Positions 11,009-24,276 are shown, counted from the stretch's first letter. The stretch is DNA of 64,000 nt from Onchocerca lupi (GCA_028564675.1 JAOVVO010000350.1:17981-81980); one strand, 5' to 3'. Made by a program: numbers and translations. The notes: generated by a model not told the origin, from the letters alone.

Positions 11009-13382
11009 ATGTTACCCTTTCACAATGATGTTGTCAATAAACTGAAGCTTAGCCGATGGAGTAGAAATAGCTCGCTGCAGCTATATGTTACAAATTTGAC
11101 GATACTGCATTACTTTCTAAAAAATCTTGATATTAGCGAAAACCAAGTTTTGCAGATAGTCATTATTGTTTCAGTTTGGGTGGCTTTGTCCTTCTTGCCT
11201 TCGAGGCTTTCTTTTGAAAGTATGATGAGACAGAAGGTAAAATGGAAATTTATGCATACATATTTCTCTTTGTGCAAACAACGTTCTCATTCATTTCTAA
11301 AGGATCTTTGAAATTTGTGAGAAATGACTGATTAAGGATCATTTTTCTTTGAAGTTGTTTGTTAAAAGAATTTTGTATTGCATTTGTACATTTTAAATCC
11401 AACTCTGTTTATATTTTGGCTTCAAAAACAATTTAAAATCAACTAAACTTAGAGAAAGATATACTAAAAATCTTTTATTCATGTCTATGAAATATACAAA
11501 ATGCGGTCATAATGTAAATGCTACTTCATGATCGATTATTTCTGATCGTGAAATGAAGTGTGTTGATGATCAATTCCAGTTTTTTGCGGGTTTTTCCTTG
11601 ATTATTTCCATGGTGCTACTGATCATTTTAAACTTTCTTTCAAAGAGTTTGAAGATTTTGAATTTTTCAAGGAATTAAGCATTTTAAAATAAATCGAGAG
11701 AAACATTGGATTATGAGTTAGTTCTTATTGAAAAAAAATCTATACTTTGGATTTCTGATCTAAAAACAGAGATGTTTCTGGTTCTGTTCATGTTTTGATT
11801 CATTTTTCCTTTTTCTTTTTTGATACATTGGGAACTTTTTCTTGTTCGTCAATATGCCTTGATGCTGATTTGTGTAGCACATATGTTTAATAAATGTTTA
11901 GTTACACTAGTTTCCCATTAGTCTGGCAAAAATTCCCAGAATTTTTTTGGTGAGCAGGAAAGATTGCTTTCTTATTAAAATTCTCTTTATACATAATTGG
12001 AGACATATCTTTGTTACTTGAGATAATGTAATAATTATTGTTTATTGGGAAAATGGGGCCAAATTTACGTAATTTTTATTGCAAAAAACCGATTTCATTG
12101 CTATAGAGGGTAACAATTAGTCACTCAACTAAGAATAAAATTTAATTTTTTTAAAGTTTGTCTAGTTTATGGTAATTTCACTGTTTCCTAGAAATATTAT
12201 TTTTCTAGAGACACGAAATATTTTTCCGGGAAACAGTTCCTCCTCGGGAAATTATTTACAAAGGAACAATTCTACTAATTCATGGCCAGTCATTTTCATC
12301 ATCAACATGGCTAGAAAATTCCACGATGCAGGTTGTTTTGAGATATTGGATTCTTAATGAGTCTTTTATATTCTATGTTATTTCTCTCTGGAGATTTCAA
12401 GTTTCTCAAAAGCAATTCAGTTTTATGAATGAATTGGAAACTTATAGAATAGAATTGCATAGTTCCCTTTCAGATTTTCTCTGCTGCTGGATATAGATGT
12501 TTAGCGTTTGATATGCCTGGTTGTGGAAAAACTGGTGGACCTACAGTTCCGGATTCCGAAAAGGCCGAAATAATTCCTCTAGCTATGCGTGCCCTTGAAC
12601 TTGAAACTGTAATTTTTTTTTTTCCTTGAAACTAAGGGAAGAGGATATTTTGATTGAGAGACGTTTATTGAGTTTTTCCAATTGCAGTTAATTTTTTTCA
12701 TCAGTAGGTCGAGTTTTTCATGTCAGTTTGATTTCTTTTTCTTTTTCTTTTTTTTTAATTGCAGGTCATAATAATTGGGCATAGTATGGCCGGACAGTAT
12801 ATCGTCCCGCTGCTTGGAACAAGTCGGATAACTTGTGTTGTCGCAGTTGCATTGTCAAACACAAATGTGATGCCGGCAACTCCCGAAAGTATCAGGACAT
12901 CAGTGCTGGTAGTGTGGGGTGAAAGTGACACTAGTCTGGGACCTAGTGCTGCATCTAGTCTCAGTAGATTACCCAATTCCAGGTAAATTTTCAGTTTTTT
13001 CGAAATTTTCGTTTTTTTTTTTTTTGGCTAATCCAAGCTTGAAAATATTTCTTTTTCTTTCTATCCATATATATTTTTACACATTTCATCTTAGTAGAAT
13101 TTGAAATTAAATTTTCTAGCTTGGAATCTAAATGCTGAGTGTCAGAATTCGGTAATTATTTGAAATAAAGAAACTACTGTAGACTTTATGCCTATTTGTC
13201 TTCGTAATTTTAAATTTCCTACTGACAAGTGTAATCTTTTTGTTTCAGTCCTTTCTTTCAGGCTTTTGAGAATACCTTCAGCAGGACATGCTTGTTACCT
13301 CAGCAACCCAGTTGCGTTTCAGTCAGCTTGTTTGAATTTTTTCGAAACGACGGAGTCCTTTGTTGTCGTTCCCACATTATAA
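11009..13382 (+). CDS. ABHD14: ABHD14-type alpha/beta hydrolase, predicted membrane-anchored
   Basis: Serine hydrolase fold protein of the ABHD14A/B family. Five exons (11009-11236, 12209-12331, 12474-12608, 12765-12982, 13262-13382) give 274 residues; human ABHD14A has 271. An N-terminal hydrophobic segment (about residues 48-66, VLQIVIIVSVWVALSFLP) parallels the single-pass anchor of ABHD14A. The core starts EIFFRETVPP, like human LFFREALP, then LLIHGQSFSSSTW and AGYRCLAFDMPGCG. The catalytic triad is visible: Ser169 in GHSMAG, Asp217 in WGESD, His244 in SAGHACYLSNP. The human paralogs have SPSLSG at the nucleophile elbow; here it is a more typical GHSMAG. Intron 1 is 972 bp. Subcellular site and substrate cannot be read from the sequence. 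Confidence 0.92.
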
Positions 13383-13721
13383 TATTTTTCCCTGTTCTTT
13401 TTGCAGTTTTCTATATAAATCTTTTGAAATTTGGATTTGTGTAGATATATTTTATCTAGAACAATTCTATCATATTAGTGTTCAATTAATATATGTGTGC
13501 GTGTGAGAAGTTTCTGTCGCTTGACGGTCTATAAACAAATCGGTTCTTTTATGTGTGCGTATATCTATGAATATGAGTTTTTCTTTTTTCTTTCAAGGCA
13601 TTAAATCAAGAAGAAAGTTCACGATTCCTGATTATGATATTTAAACACGTAAATAACCTAACCATCGGCATTACATATAAACTTCTATTAGCTGCAAAAT
13701 ATGATATGAAGAAATTAATGA

Positions 13722-13727
13722 AATAAA
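13722..13727 (+). terminator. polyadenylation signal after the ABHD14 gene
   Basis: AATAAA 340 bases downstream of the stop codon. Position is plausible but not proven. Confidence 0.4.
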
Positions 13728-14883
13728 ATTTTGTGTCGAAATATGGCGCTTAATGACTATGATGAGAGGACACTGACTGAGGTAGTTATCGCCCGAAGAG
13801 TTTGATAAAAGAAGAGGAGAGGAATATTCTAGAGCAATGCTTGCGTTTTATTTTCAGATTTCTAGATCTAGTGTTGAATTCTGAAATCGTTAACAAATCA
13901 GTGCATGTGGTATATTAGAAGATTAGGACTAGGATTTCTTGATGGACTAAAGCTAGATCTAGCTTATATTAATTTGTCTCCCGAAATTAAATGCAATAAA
14001 AAAAAAAGGGGACGAACTTCGAGGGAAGATCTGAATGACTTAAAGCGTTGGTTAGAAACTGATGAAAGTTCTCAAATAACGGTAACAAATGATTTTTTTA
14101 AGTGGTAAACAACTCTACTTAGATGAGGCATTCTAAAATGCCGTTGAATCGAATGGAATAATTGAATTGGAATAGCCAAAAAGAAGAAAGGATACATCAT
14201 CACTGAGCCTTTTCTCCCTTTTCTTAAGCTGCTATGCTGCTTACCACCTCATCCTCCTCCTCCCATGCTTATTGCACATAAATTTTTCGTTTCCCCTCCT
14301 CTTTATCCTGCCTTCATCATGACCCGTTTACTTTCAATCCCTTTGCATCATTCGGATTTCCTCTCATTTTAACCTAGGTAATACGCTCGAAGGTCACACC
14401 TGAGTTGTACAGTTGCCCTAAATCTCTTTCTTACCTGTGTATAAATGACGCTTAGCAGTGTGCACGCTGAATAAAAACAAAGAAATGCTGGAGGGGAAGG
14501 GAGAGGGAATTAAAATTAGCTTTCTTTTCCTCAAGTAAAAGAGCAATGAGTGAATTTGAATTTCACATTTCAACACTTAATTTCTTTAATATTTAGCGTG
14601 CTCATATCAACGGTATCAGCATCATCATCTAGTGGTACTTGGAAAATAAGTAAGCAGACAAGTATCCAATCTCATAAAAGAGAAAACAGAAAGAATTTAA
14701 AAGAAGGAAGAGTTGAATGAAAGAAGAAGAAGGCGGAGAAAGCACTAGTTTAGAGGGACTAGCAGCTCAAGCTTCACCTCATTAGAGTGCCTTTCTTTGG
14801 GACGTTGAAGTCTCCGTCATCGTTTTCGTCGTCGTTGTCGCCGTCGTCTTCATTGGTGTCGCATCAGTTAGAGAGAGAGCATC

Positions 14884-14964
14884 GCATCATCATCATCATC
14901 ATCCATCTATGGACAATGATGCCAGCCACTATAACTATGACTATTTCATTCATTCATTCATTCA
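14884..14964. repeat. simple repeats (CAT)n and (ATTC)n
   Basis: A run of CAT/ATC triplets near 14884-14903 is followed by an ATTC tetranucleotide run near 14945-14964. Any protein read through these is low-complexity and not credible. Confidence 0.8.
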
Positions 14965-15146
14965 CCTCACCTCAGCAGCAATGCAATCCCTTCTTCTTAG
15001 GTTATTCCTCTTGAGAGAATTCTCAAAATTCCAAGCATCATCATCCAGAATGTTGCTTGAAAAAAAGCATCTTGACATCAAATAGTTTCATTCTCTCTCT
15101 TTTTAAATCTACCGTAACCGGCTTATTTAAATTTGAACATTCATTT

Positions 15147-15265
15147 AGCGCTTATATTCTATTAAGGAACTGTTTTGACCTGGCATCAAAACAAGTCCTT
15201 TGCAGTAAACAACATGATAATCCAATTGAGCGCTTATATTTTTTAGTATTTTGCGCTTATATTCT
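15147..15265 (+). repeat. three direct copies of a GCGCTTATATT motif
   Basis: The core GCGCTTATATT occurs at about 15149, 15230 and 15253, with the first and third extended to GCGCTTATATTCT. The words CCAATTGAG and CCAATTGAA flank the second and third copies. Spacing is irregular, so this is a degenerate local repeat or a clustered binding site. Confidence 0.75.
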
Positions 15266-17052
15266 GTTAACCCAATTGAATAAAAATCTAGAAATCGAAC
15301 ATATATTTGGAAAACATTTCTGTTTTTAGATTATTGTTATGATGAATCTGAAGGTTTTCATAAATTTGTATCTTTCAACGAGTCCTCATTTGTTCAATTT
15401 TCAATGCATTTTCAAAACAAATTTCAGGCCCCTTCTTTCTTTAAACATTTTGAATTTTCGCACAGAATCAATAACAGTATTGCATTAATTTCTTTCCAGT
15501 ATTTTCAAATTTGCAAAAATTAATACTTCAAAGTTGCTTCTGAAAATTGAAATATTGATGATTTAACAGAGAAAACAAACATACAAAGAGACGCTTGAAT
15601 TAAACTAATTACTTTTCATATTTTGCAGTCTGTATCATCTAGTCTAGTAAATAAAAAATTTTCGTCAAGCACACAATTCAGAAATTTCTTTTCATCGCTC
15701 TTTTTTTTTTTTTTTTTTTTTTCAAATATCCAAGCAACTGATCAATTTTTCTTGCGATATGAATGGTTTATCCTAGGCTGTTATCTTCTTTCATTGTCAA
15801 ATGAATGAAATGGTCCCAAAAATTATTGAAATTCATGCAAACTCTTCACGTACAAATCAAAAAGATATCTATTCATTTTGCTTCTAACTTATCGGATTTA
15901 ATTAATTTTCTTCATATTTAACAGATTCCTCAAGGGTCAAGTAATGGTGCTTTATGCAAGTTGAAATAAAATTGTTAATTTATTACAAATGAAAACAAGG
16001 ATACTATCAATGGTGTAAACTACTGTTGAGCGGAACATCATGACGTTTGACACTCTCAACTTTGTTTGACATTTCAATACGTTGATGACATAAACTGTAG
16101 TGCAAGTGAAAAAATTTTTTTGATAAAAACGAAGATACGTCATCTTTTTAAAATAATTCCTGACTAACAATTTTTGTCCAATTTCATCATTTTGAGGCCA
16201 AAATTAGCATTTTATTCCTCACAAATAAGACTAAAAGCTAAAGGGAGGAGCTAGGGATTTTTTCCCGTTTTGAATTCATTGAATGGGACATATAGGATTT
16301 GAAATTGTTAGCTAGCAATTATTTTAACAATAATTATGAACTTTTTCATAAGCTCATAACTATCCTTCATATTTCCCTTTTTTTTTTTTTTAAATCCGCT
16401 CCTAAATTCTTTGAAAAGAGACATGCATGTTCAAGAGTTCGAGAAATCCATGTTTTTAAGCTACGGAATGAATAAAAACTAAAGGGAAAGATTTTAAGGC
16501 TGACAAAAAGGTGGATTCAATAGAACTGATTGTTTGCCTTAAATGTTTATAGAATGGCATCACGCTATCTTCAACCTTCTTCAGCATAAACCGAATATAA
16601 ATTAATTGTATGTTTGTATGTTCTGTGCAAATTAGCATACTAAAAAAGAATTTGATCCAGTTCAAAAGTATCAAATGATTTTTCATCACTTTTCCAGTAT
16701 TCATTGAAAATACTGGGAATATTCCGAGTTGCAAATTCATTATTAGTAAATTACTTAACTCCAGCAGAAAATTTATCAAGCAGAAATTTCAATGATTTTG
16801 GATACGTCTAGATTTTCATGAATATTGCATCAATTGCTTGTCATATAGGAATGATCAGTTAATTTCAGGATTGATTTATTTACTGGACTATTCTGTTCTT
16901 TAAAGATATAAATGAAAGCGAAAATCGTATAAAGCTGTTATCTGGACTTATGATAAAGCAATTCTAGAATCCGAAAAAGAAATCAATGTCAGGAAAAATA
17001 AAAAGATTACATCAAATTGGTGTTCTTGATTGTCAACACTAAATTTAAGAGA

Positions 17053-20000
17053 ATGATTGATTACCTGGGCATTGTGGCTATTATATTTTTCTATCTGTTA
17101 ATTCTTGTTGTCGGCATTTGGGCCGGTCGAAAAGCGAAAGATGTCAACTCAATGTCCACTGATGGTGAACAAACCGAAGAAGTTATGCTGGCAGGCCGAA
17201 ATATTGGTACTTTAGTGGGTATCTTCACTATGACCGGTAAATTTCAATTTTGAATATTCAGACATTTAAGAACATTTATGGAATTAAACTAATCATAACA
17301 GTTGACATGATTTCATGCATTAATTGATCTTTGCTATCCTCTCGTTGCATTCTAAAATTTTGAAATTGCCAAGTTTTAGAAATAATCAAGGATTTCTTTG
17401 GTTTCAAATTTTCGATTTTTTGTGATGTAAATATAAGTTTCTTCGAATGAAAAAACCAATGGCCTTTTTCTGACGAAAAAAAAAGTCTATGTTGGCAACT
17501 TTGATTTATTCTGCTGTTAAAAATTCTGCATAAAAAAATTATGTGTGTGTAATTTTTTATTTTTCAAAAAAATATCGATCAAATCTTCACAATTTTATTT
17601 CCTTTGTTCGGTATATTGTCCTATGATATAGCCAGAGAGCACGAAACACTCAAGATTCATTTCAAAATTGCTATTTACAACATTTGAATTCAGTTTATAA
17701 AGTTAATGTTTGACAATAAGAGTCACTTTCTTTTATTGAATAAGAACTGGGAATTCTCAAATCAAGCACTAAGATTCAAAAATTTCTTCAGAAACTTATC
17801 GATAACATGCTTAATAAACACCTCCTAGGTGAACTGAAAAGATCAAAAATAAGTTCAAAAAATATTTTTTGCAGTAATTGAGAATATTTATCTCGATACC
17901 ATAATTTTTTTTTTTTTTTCAAATTCGGGCAAAAAATGAAGCATATTTTTTATATAATAGGCAGTTGATGGAGTGAATTGTTCGATCTTGAGAATATTCC
18001 GCACATATTATTTATAAATCAAATGGAGATGTAAATGAATGAGTGTGAATTTGTGCGAGAATTTCTGTGTGACGGGGGAGGATTGCAATTTCAATAATCA
18101 GTAAAATTAGTTTTTAACGGTGTAAGGAAGGTTATTCGGGAATTCGCAGAAGACAAAGCAATAAGAAGGCTTGCTGCTATTTCTTATGGATCGAAATATT
18201 CCATTCATCATCCATTCATTCATTTATCCAAAAACACATGAATTAGCTGCGGCAATATTTCAATGAATCCCAGTTTTGATTCTATCATCATCTTTTTTGT
18301 TTATTTCTCACTTCTGTAACTTGCATTCTTCTTTTTTCTGAATAAAAAATTCGAAATCCAAATTTCTAAATTCAATGTTCCGGGAATTCATTTGTCGTTT
18401 AAATAAACTGTCAGTATCTGAATAGGCATACATCCAAAAATTTCTCTCGCCTTCTGAAAGTTTCTTTCAAAGAGATAGCTCATCGAAACTTTATACAAAT
18501 CATTGTTCTTCAAAGATTTTGGCCACTTTAGATGTTATAGAAAGTGTGACGAAAGCCACCTTCATCGAGGGTGGAGAGTATTCGGATTTCGGAGAAAGCT
18601 GGGATAAAATGAAATGGATAGTGCTTAAAGACGTTTATATAGTATACATATGTTTTAGTTAGTTCAGTATCGAACTTTTAGAAGGCATCTATGGTAAACG
18701 ACTTTAGAGAATCTCGAATATCTCATGGGAAAACAATCCAACCGCAAGCGATCAATTCTTATGATTTCATTTCTAACACTGGTTGCAGTAAAAACAACAG
18801 CAGCCGTAGCAGCAAAATACCATCATGGATGGATGGATAGAATGATTCTGGAAGATGGAAATCGAGGATGCGTCCAGAAATATCTCCCCTATTGATGGTT
18901 TATTCCTTTTTCCATCTCCCTCCTACTGCAACTTTTCGTTTTCTTCTTTTCCACAGCAAGCAAACAAACAAACAACTATTTTCGCAGCTTTTTGAATTTG
19001 CATAGTTCGTTAATCCTGTTCGATGTTACTTCAATCCGCTGTAATCAGCAACACGAATGGCAGTAGCAAATTTTGATATTTTCCAGGAATGCTAACTCAT
19101 AAGATAATTTTAGATCTAAAAGTGCAAAAAGGGAAACAGGCTGGCAAAAGTTGATAAAACTAATTCCATCACTGAAAATTAACTTCAGTAATCACTGTTA
19201 GTGAACATGGAAATACTGCAGTAAGCATTTCTTTGCACAGTAAAAATTTTGAAGAACGGGTAAGATTTTCGGAACGATGATTGAGAAAAAATTAGCGGCT
19301 TGTAAAGCAAATGTTATTGATATTTTTAAAGCTTTTCCCAGCAGATTTAATGATTTGATTTTTCCGTCATCGATCAATTCAATAAAAGTTAACAAATTTT
19401 TTAAAAATAAACACTGATACTAATGTGGGATAGTGCTCAAATGCATCGCAAATAATCACTTTTATTTATATAGATATTTTCTTTGTTTCATCATGTTAAA
19501 AATGAATTTCACTGATAAAAATTCTACAATTTTAGGATGTGACGAACGTTGAAATAATTTTCGTCTTTTAAGGAATTAACCAATATTAAGAATGTTGAAA
19601 ACATATTTTGAGATCACTTGAAGTTTGTAATATTCAGAGAGTTTATGTGCATTGTAATACAATTAAAATTTTGATAAATCACACACCATTACATGGAACA
19701 TTGATTTCTATTAGTTCGCGGTAAAAAGCAAGAATTTGCAGCTATTCGTGCAAAAAAATATAAGGTTTCTTAAGAAAAAGCTAAAGGATGTGTTTAGGTT
19801 ATCAAAACTAGAAGAATTTATTAGTTTCGAAGGAGAAATCAATTCTATGTCTATTATGTGCTGATAGTACTGCTTTTATTAAAGGAATGATGATAGATTT
19901 TGTGAGCAGCCGCTGTTCATGATTATAATTTAAATATGAAAAACAAACCACGAATTATATCAGGCATGTCATCAAATATGATAATACTCAGAAATATTCT

Positions 20001-23000
20001 AGTTAAAAAAATCAAATATGCAGCCACTATTTCATCTAATTTCAGAACTTTTTTCGATCGAATTCTGTACAATTTCTAAAGAATAATCCTCACTATTAAC
20101 AAAATTTATGATCGATCTTCAGTTGTATCCCATTTCATTTTCATTTATAACAACACCTGAAAGAGAATGGAAACGAAATCTTATTTTTACATGACTTTTA
20201 CTTTTCTTTTTTTTTTTTTTGTATCATTTTTAAAGCATATTCAAACAGCAATGAATTTTTACTCAGAATAAGCAAATTCTCCATGAAACTTTCAATGTCA
20301 CAGTAAATTTCTTATTCTTTCAAATTTAAAGCATAAAATAGAGGATAAAGTAGTCACGAAAATAATAATATAATTAATGGAGACAGCGATGAATAAATTT
20401 AAAAATTCTTCCAACAATTCTGGGTAGAAATAGAAAGCGAAAATGGAATTAATAGTGGACTACGCCGACTTATAAGTTCTTGATCGTGGTCTCCTTTAAA
20501 ATTTTTTTGGATTACAGTAAAGAACTGAGTATTAAAATTTGCGAAAAATTCAATCCAATTACTGATATATTAAAAACATGGAATCTCATTTAGAACAAGA
20601 ATACTTCATGATACCGCTTTCCTTGATAAATTTCAACAATCTAAATCACTTCTTTCATATCAACAAGTATCATTTCGATTTAATGAACTGTTGCTGGTAT
20701 CTTTTGCAGCAACCTGGGTTGGTGGAGCTTATATTAATGGTACCGCAGAAGCGCTCTACAATGGTGGTCTTCTAGGATGTCAAGCGCCATTCGGTTATGC
20801 ATTATCATTAGTCATTGGTGGCATACTTTTTGCGAAAAAGATGCGTGAAGAAGGTTATATCACAATGTTGGACCCATTCCAGGTATCTTTTGGAAATTAT
20901 AGATAATTTGTTGTCAAATTGATGAAGGTCGAAAAAATCATGCATTCTTCATTTCCATAGAAAATTCTGGATTTATCGAGTAGTTAAACTTCGGCAATTT
21001 AACGACTCATTATAAAACTTAAGTTTATTATAATGAACATTGGCAAAACATTTTGAGATCAAGATTTTTCTCTTACAGATGAAGTATGGCCAAAGAGTTG
21101 GTGGTCTGTTGTTCATCCCTGCTCTTCTTGGAGAAGTATTCTGGACAGCTGCGATTTTATCAGCTCTTGGTCACTTTACAAATTATGATGAAACCTTGAA
21201 ATTAAATTGCGTGTTTCTAAAAAGAGTTCTCTCTTATTTTCCAAAGAAGAGGCACTTCAAATAGCTTTTTTCTTGCAAAGTATTCACTATTTGATTTCAG
21301 GAGCAACATTATCAGTGATTCTGGCGATAGATATGACATTGTCAGTAATAATATCAGCAATAATTGCTGTATTTTATACTTTTACTGGCGGTTTATATGC
21401 TGTTGCATACACCGATGTTGTACAACTGTTTTGCATATTCGTCGGCTTAGTTCGTTGTTGATCAGAATTGTTAAGACAAAAAATTTTCTAAGAAATTCTT
21501 CGAAGTCTTAAATTCACCGATTCTAGTAATAGATGTAAGAGCTTCCCCGATGAATTTTCTAGAAACAAACTGAGAACGATTTTGCACATATTGACTAGTA
21601 TTAACCAGACAGTTGGAATGATCGACACTTTGACCGACAGGTAAATTCAGATAAGGTTCCGACGGTTGGTATTGCCTCTTTTAGAAGCCAAGGAACAAGC
21701 CTGTTCGGAACAGAATCAGTGATCTTCTGTTATAATCTGAGATCCTTCTGATGAAAACATCAGGACTCCAACAAAGGAAAAAAGCTATATTACAATAATC
21801 ATTTGCAGTGGGTTTGTGTACCAGCATCACTTTTGCAAGATAAAACGAAAGATATATCAAGGAATGCAGCGGACTGGATTGGTACCATTGGTGGCTTTAA
21901 GGAAACGACACTCTGGATAGACTGCATGCTGCTACTCATTTTTGGTGGTATCCCTTGGCAGGCTGGTTTCCATGACAGATCGCTATTTATTTTTAACTTC
22001 TAAATGCTAAAACACAAAGTTTTATTTGACTTAAAAGCTTGAAATTCAACAACATTTAGTTTTAACTCTGATTATCTTCTGGTTTTTACAAATATGCTTT
22101 TTTGAGAGATACAAATTTTGAAAATTTGAAAATTTTGAAAAATTTTTCCTATTCATGTTAGGCAAACAAAAAGCAAAAAAACTACACAATTTCAAGGTAT
22201 ATTTTCAACGAGTATTATCATCGAAGTCATCGTCAGGTGCGCAGAACTTATCATTCGTGGCGGGTATCGGTTGTATTTTGATGGCTATACCACCTGCCTT
22301 AATCGGAGCCATTGCTCGAAACACTGGTTAGTATTTAAGTCATTAACATTAAACTACGCTTACTACTGGTCAGGATGTGCGGTTCGGACTCCTCTGATTT
22401 CGCCCAGAAGTTTTTACGGGAGAATAAAGTAACTTAGAAGCAATAAATTTATAGACTGGAGACTGACCGACTACAACCCATGGAACAATGGCACAAAAAG
22501 CGAATCAATTCCTCCTGATCAGACAAATATGGTTGTGCCGCTAGTTTTTCAGTATCTGACTCCCAAATGGGTTGCATTCATCGGTAAGTTCAATATTCAA
22601 CAATATATCTAATTTAAACAAATGTATCAAAGATTGGATTTCACAAAAAATTCATTTCTATTGCATTCCGGTTAAGTGTTTGCAGGACTCGGTGCAGTTT
22701 CGGCTGCAGTAATGTCATCCGCTGACTCATCAGTACTTTCAGCAGCTTCCATGTTTGCACACAATATATGGAAATTAGCTATCCGACCTAATGTAAGTTT
22801 TTCATTTATCGCATTAAAAAAAACTCAATCTCTTGAAGAGGTTTCTTTTTTTTTTCAGGCTCATGAAGAAGAAGTGATCTGTGTGATGCGTATTGCAATT
22901 ATTGCAGTTGGTTTCTGTGCAACCTTAATGGCACTCACAATTAACAGCATTTACGGCTTGTGGTACCTGTGTGCAGACCTCGTCTACGTTATACTTTTTC

Positions 23001-24027
23001 CGCAGCTCGTTTGTGTTGTATATTTCAAGCATTCCAATACTTACGGATCCGTCACTGGTTACGTCGGTGAGTTCCATTTCTGTTGTAGACCATTTATTAT
23101 ACATCAAGTTTCTCGAAGTTACTTCTGTAACATTGATTAAGCTTTTAGAAATCCACTAGGTAAAATCAGCAAGTATCCGATGACAGTATATTTTTAGCAT
23201 GCTGCCTATGTCATGTAGATTATGGAGAACTCCAATATTTTATGAGCTATGACTATTAAAAAAAATGTTTTATTTACAGTGGGATTATTGCTAAGGCTGT
23301 CTGGAGGTGAGCCACTTCTTTCCTTTCCCGCATTTATCCATTATCCTATGTACGAAGAAGTGATCAAGGAAGACGGTACAGCACTCGGAACTCAATTCTT
23401 CCCGTTTCGAACAATGGCCATGCTGGGCTCATTTATCGCTTGCATTGGCATTTCTTATCTTTCCGAATATTTATTCACAAATGGTTAGGTTTATGCTTGG
23501 AAAAGTCCTTGTATCCCATTTTGATTGACATAATCGAGCTGACTTATCAGAAGTGTTTGCAAAATCTCAGATAATGTAAATCAAAACTATTCAGTTGTTA
23601 TCCAGAATAATATTTCGAAAAAAAAGGCCTTATAGTTTAAGCGTTTTTAATTTAGCAACTTTAAAAATTATGTAAACATGTTCTGTTTCATTACCTGTGA
23701 TTTTAAATCAGAAATTTCGAGTCACTACAAACGGACAAAATTTACACAATTGAATGTGCTAACTATAAAAATTCAGGAATATTACCAATCGGAATGGACT
23801 TCTTGAAGTGCGTCATTAACATACCACCCGAACGTATTGCACTGCATTCAGATGTTAGCTTTAACATAAGCAGTGAGACGCTAAATGCGCAAAAGCCGAA
23901 AGATTTTGGGGAGAACTACGTCAAAAGAAATTTTTTGAAACCGTCTGATGCGTCAACGATTACAGAATTAAGTACGCTGCAACCTTCTAATAACAAAGAT
24001 TACCTAACACTAAGTAAGGATATGTAA
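17053..24027 (+). CDS. cho-1: high-affinity sodium-dependent choline transporter (SLC5A7)
   Basis: Plasma-membrane transporter that returns choline to cholinergic nerve endings for acetylcholine synthesis. Eleven exons (17053-17236, 20710-20882, 21079-21169, 21301-21449, 21809-21961, 22197-22326, 22455-22583, 22686-22792, 22859-23066, 23280-23483, 23777-24027) give 592 residues with about 13 membrane helices. Family signatures include ATWVGGAYINGTAEALY, IPWQVYFQRVLSS, LGAVSAAVMSSADSS and YGLWYLCADLVYVILFPQL. The start MIDYLGIVAIIFFYLLILVVGIWAGR aligns with the human N-terminus, so the in-frame upstream extension to 17017 is not needed. The first intron is 3473 bp, while the others are about 66-360 bp. 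The intron after exon 5 begins GC, not GT (see findings). The cytosolic tail is long and poorly conserved. A polyadenylation signal lies at 24271-24276. Confidence 0.97.
17237..20709 (+). other. large first intron of cho-1
   Basis: A 3.5 kb intron, ten times the size of its neighbours, with no credible exon on either strand. It contains several T and A runs and, at 19460-19476, a 17 bp match to the terminal sequence of the Helitron at 29-34 kb. First introns of this size often hold enhancers, but I see no site I can name with confidence. Confidence 0.6.
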
Positions 24028-24270
24028 GATTGTCGATATGGAAAACCTAAAGAAATGAAGCTTTGAGAGCTAGGACATGTCCTCTGTCGGTCAAATACCG
24101 ATCACATTGGGATAAACGCCTCGGGCTCAATCGCATTTCTTTGAAGTATCGTTAGATTTGTAAGAATATGAGATTTAAGTTCATTTCGTAGCTATCATCG
24201 AATACTCACTCCAGAATTCTCCAAGTCTTATTGGCCAAAATCCAAAAATCATTCAACCTAAGAAACATCT

Positions 24271-24276
24271 AATAAA
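24271..24276 (+). terminator. polyadenylation signal after cho-1
   Basis: AATAAA 244 bases after the cho-1 stop codon. Confidence 0.45.

Larger units (their letters stand above)
13383..17052. other. intergenic region, ABHD14 to cho-1
   Basis: A 3.7 kb gap likely holding the cho-1 promoter. It contains an AATAAA at 13722-13727 (340 bases after the ABHD14 stop), a pyrimidine-rich tract near 14215-14335, CAT and ATTC simple repeats at about 14884-14964, and a triplicated motif at 15147-15265. A short open frame at 13905-14108 has a possible donor but no recognisable family. I see no tRNA or rRNA. Confidence 0.55.

Noticed and set aside
13776..13797. TGAGGTAG, the let-7 family seed
   Set aside because: No complementary arm within 100 bases on either side, so no microRNA hairpin forms.
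13905..14081. Short ORF (MWYIRRLGLGF ... WLETDESSQIT) ending at a GT
   Set aside because: It has charged, coding-like composition, but no family match, no partner exon in phase and a poly-A run inside. Not supported as a gene.
14787..15014. Serine-rich ORF upstream of cho-1
   Set aside because: Simple-sequence DNA (TCG/TCA and ATTC repeats) read as protein; no splice or homology support.
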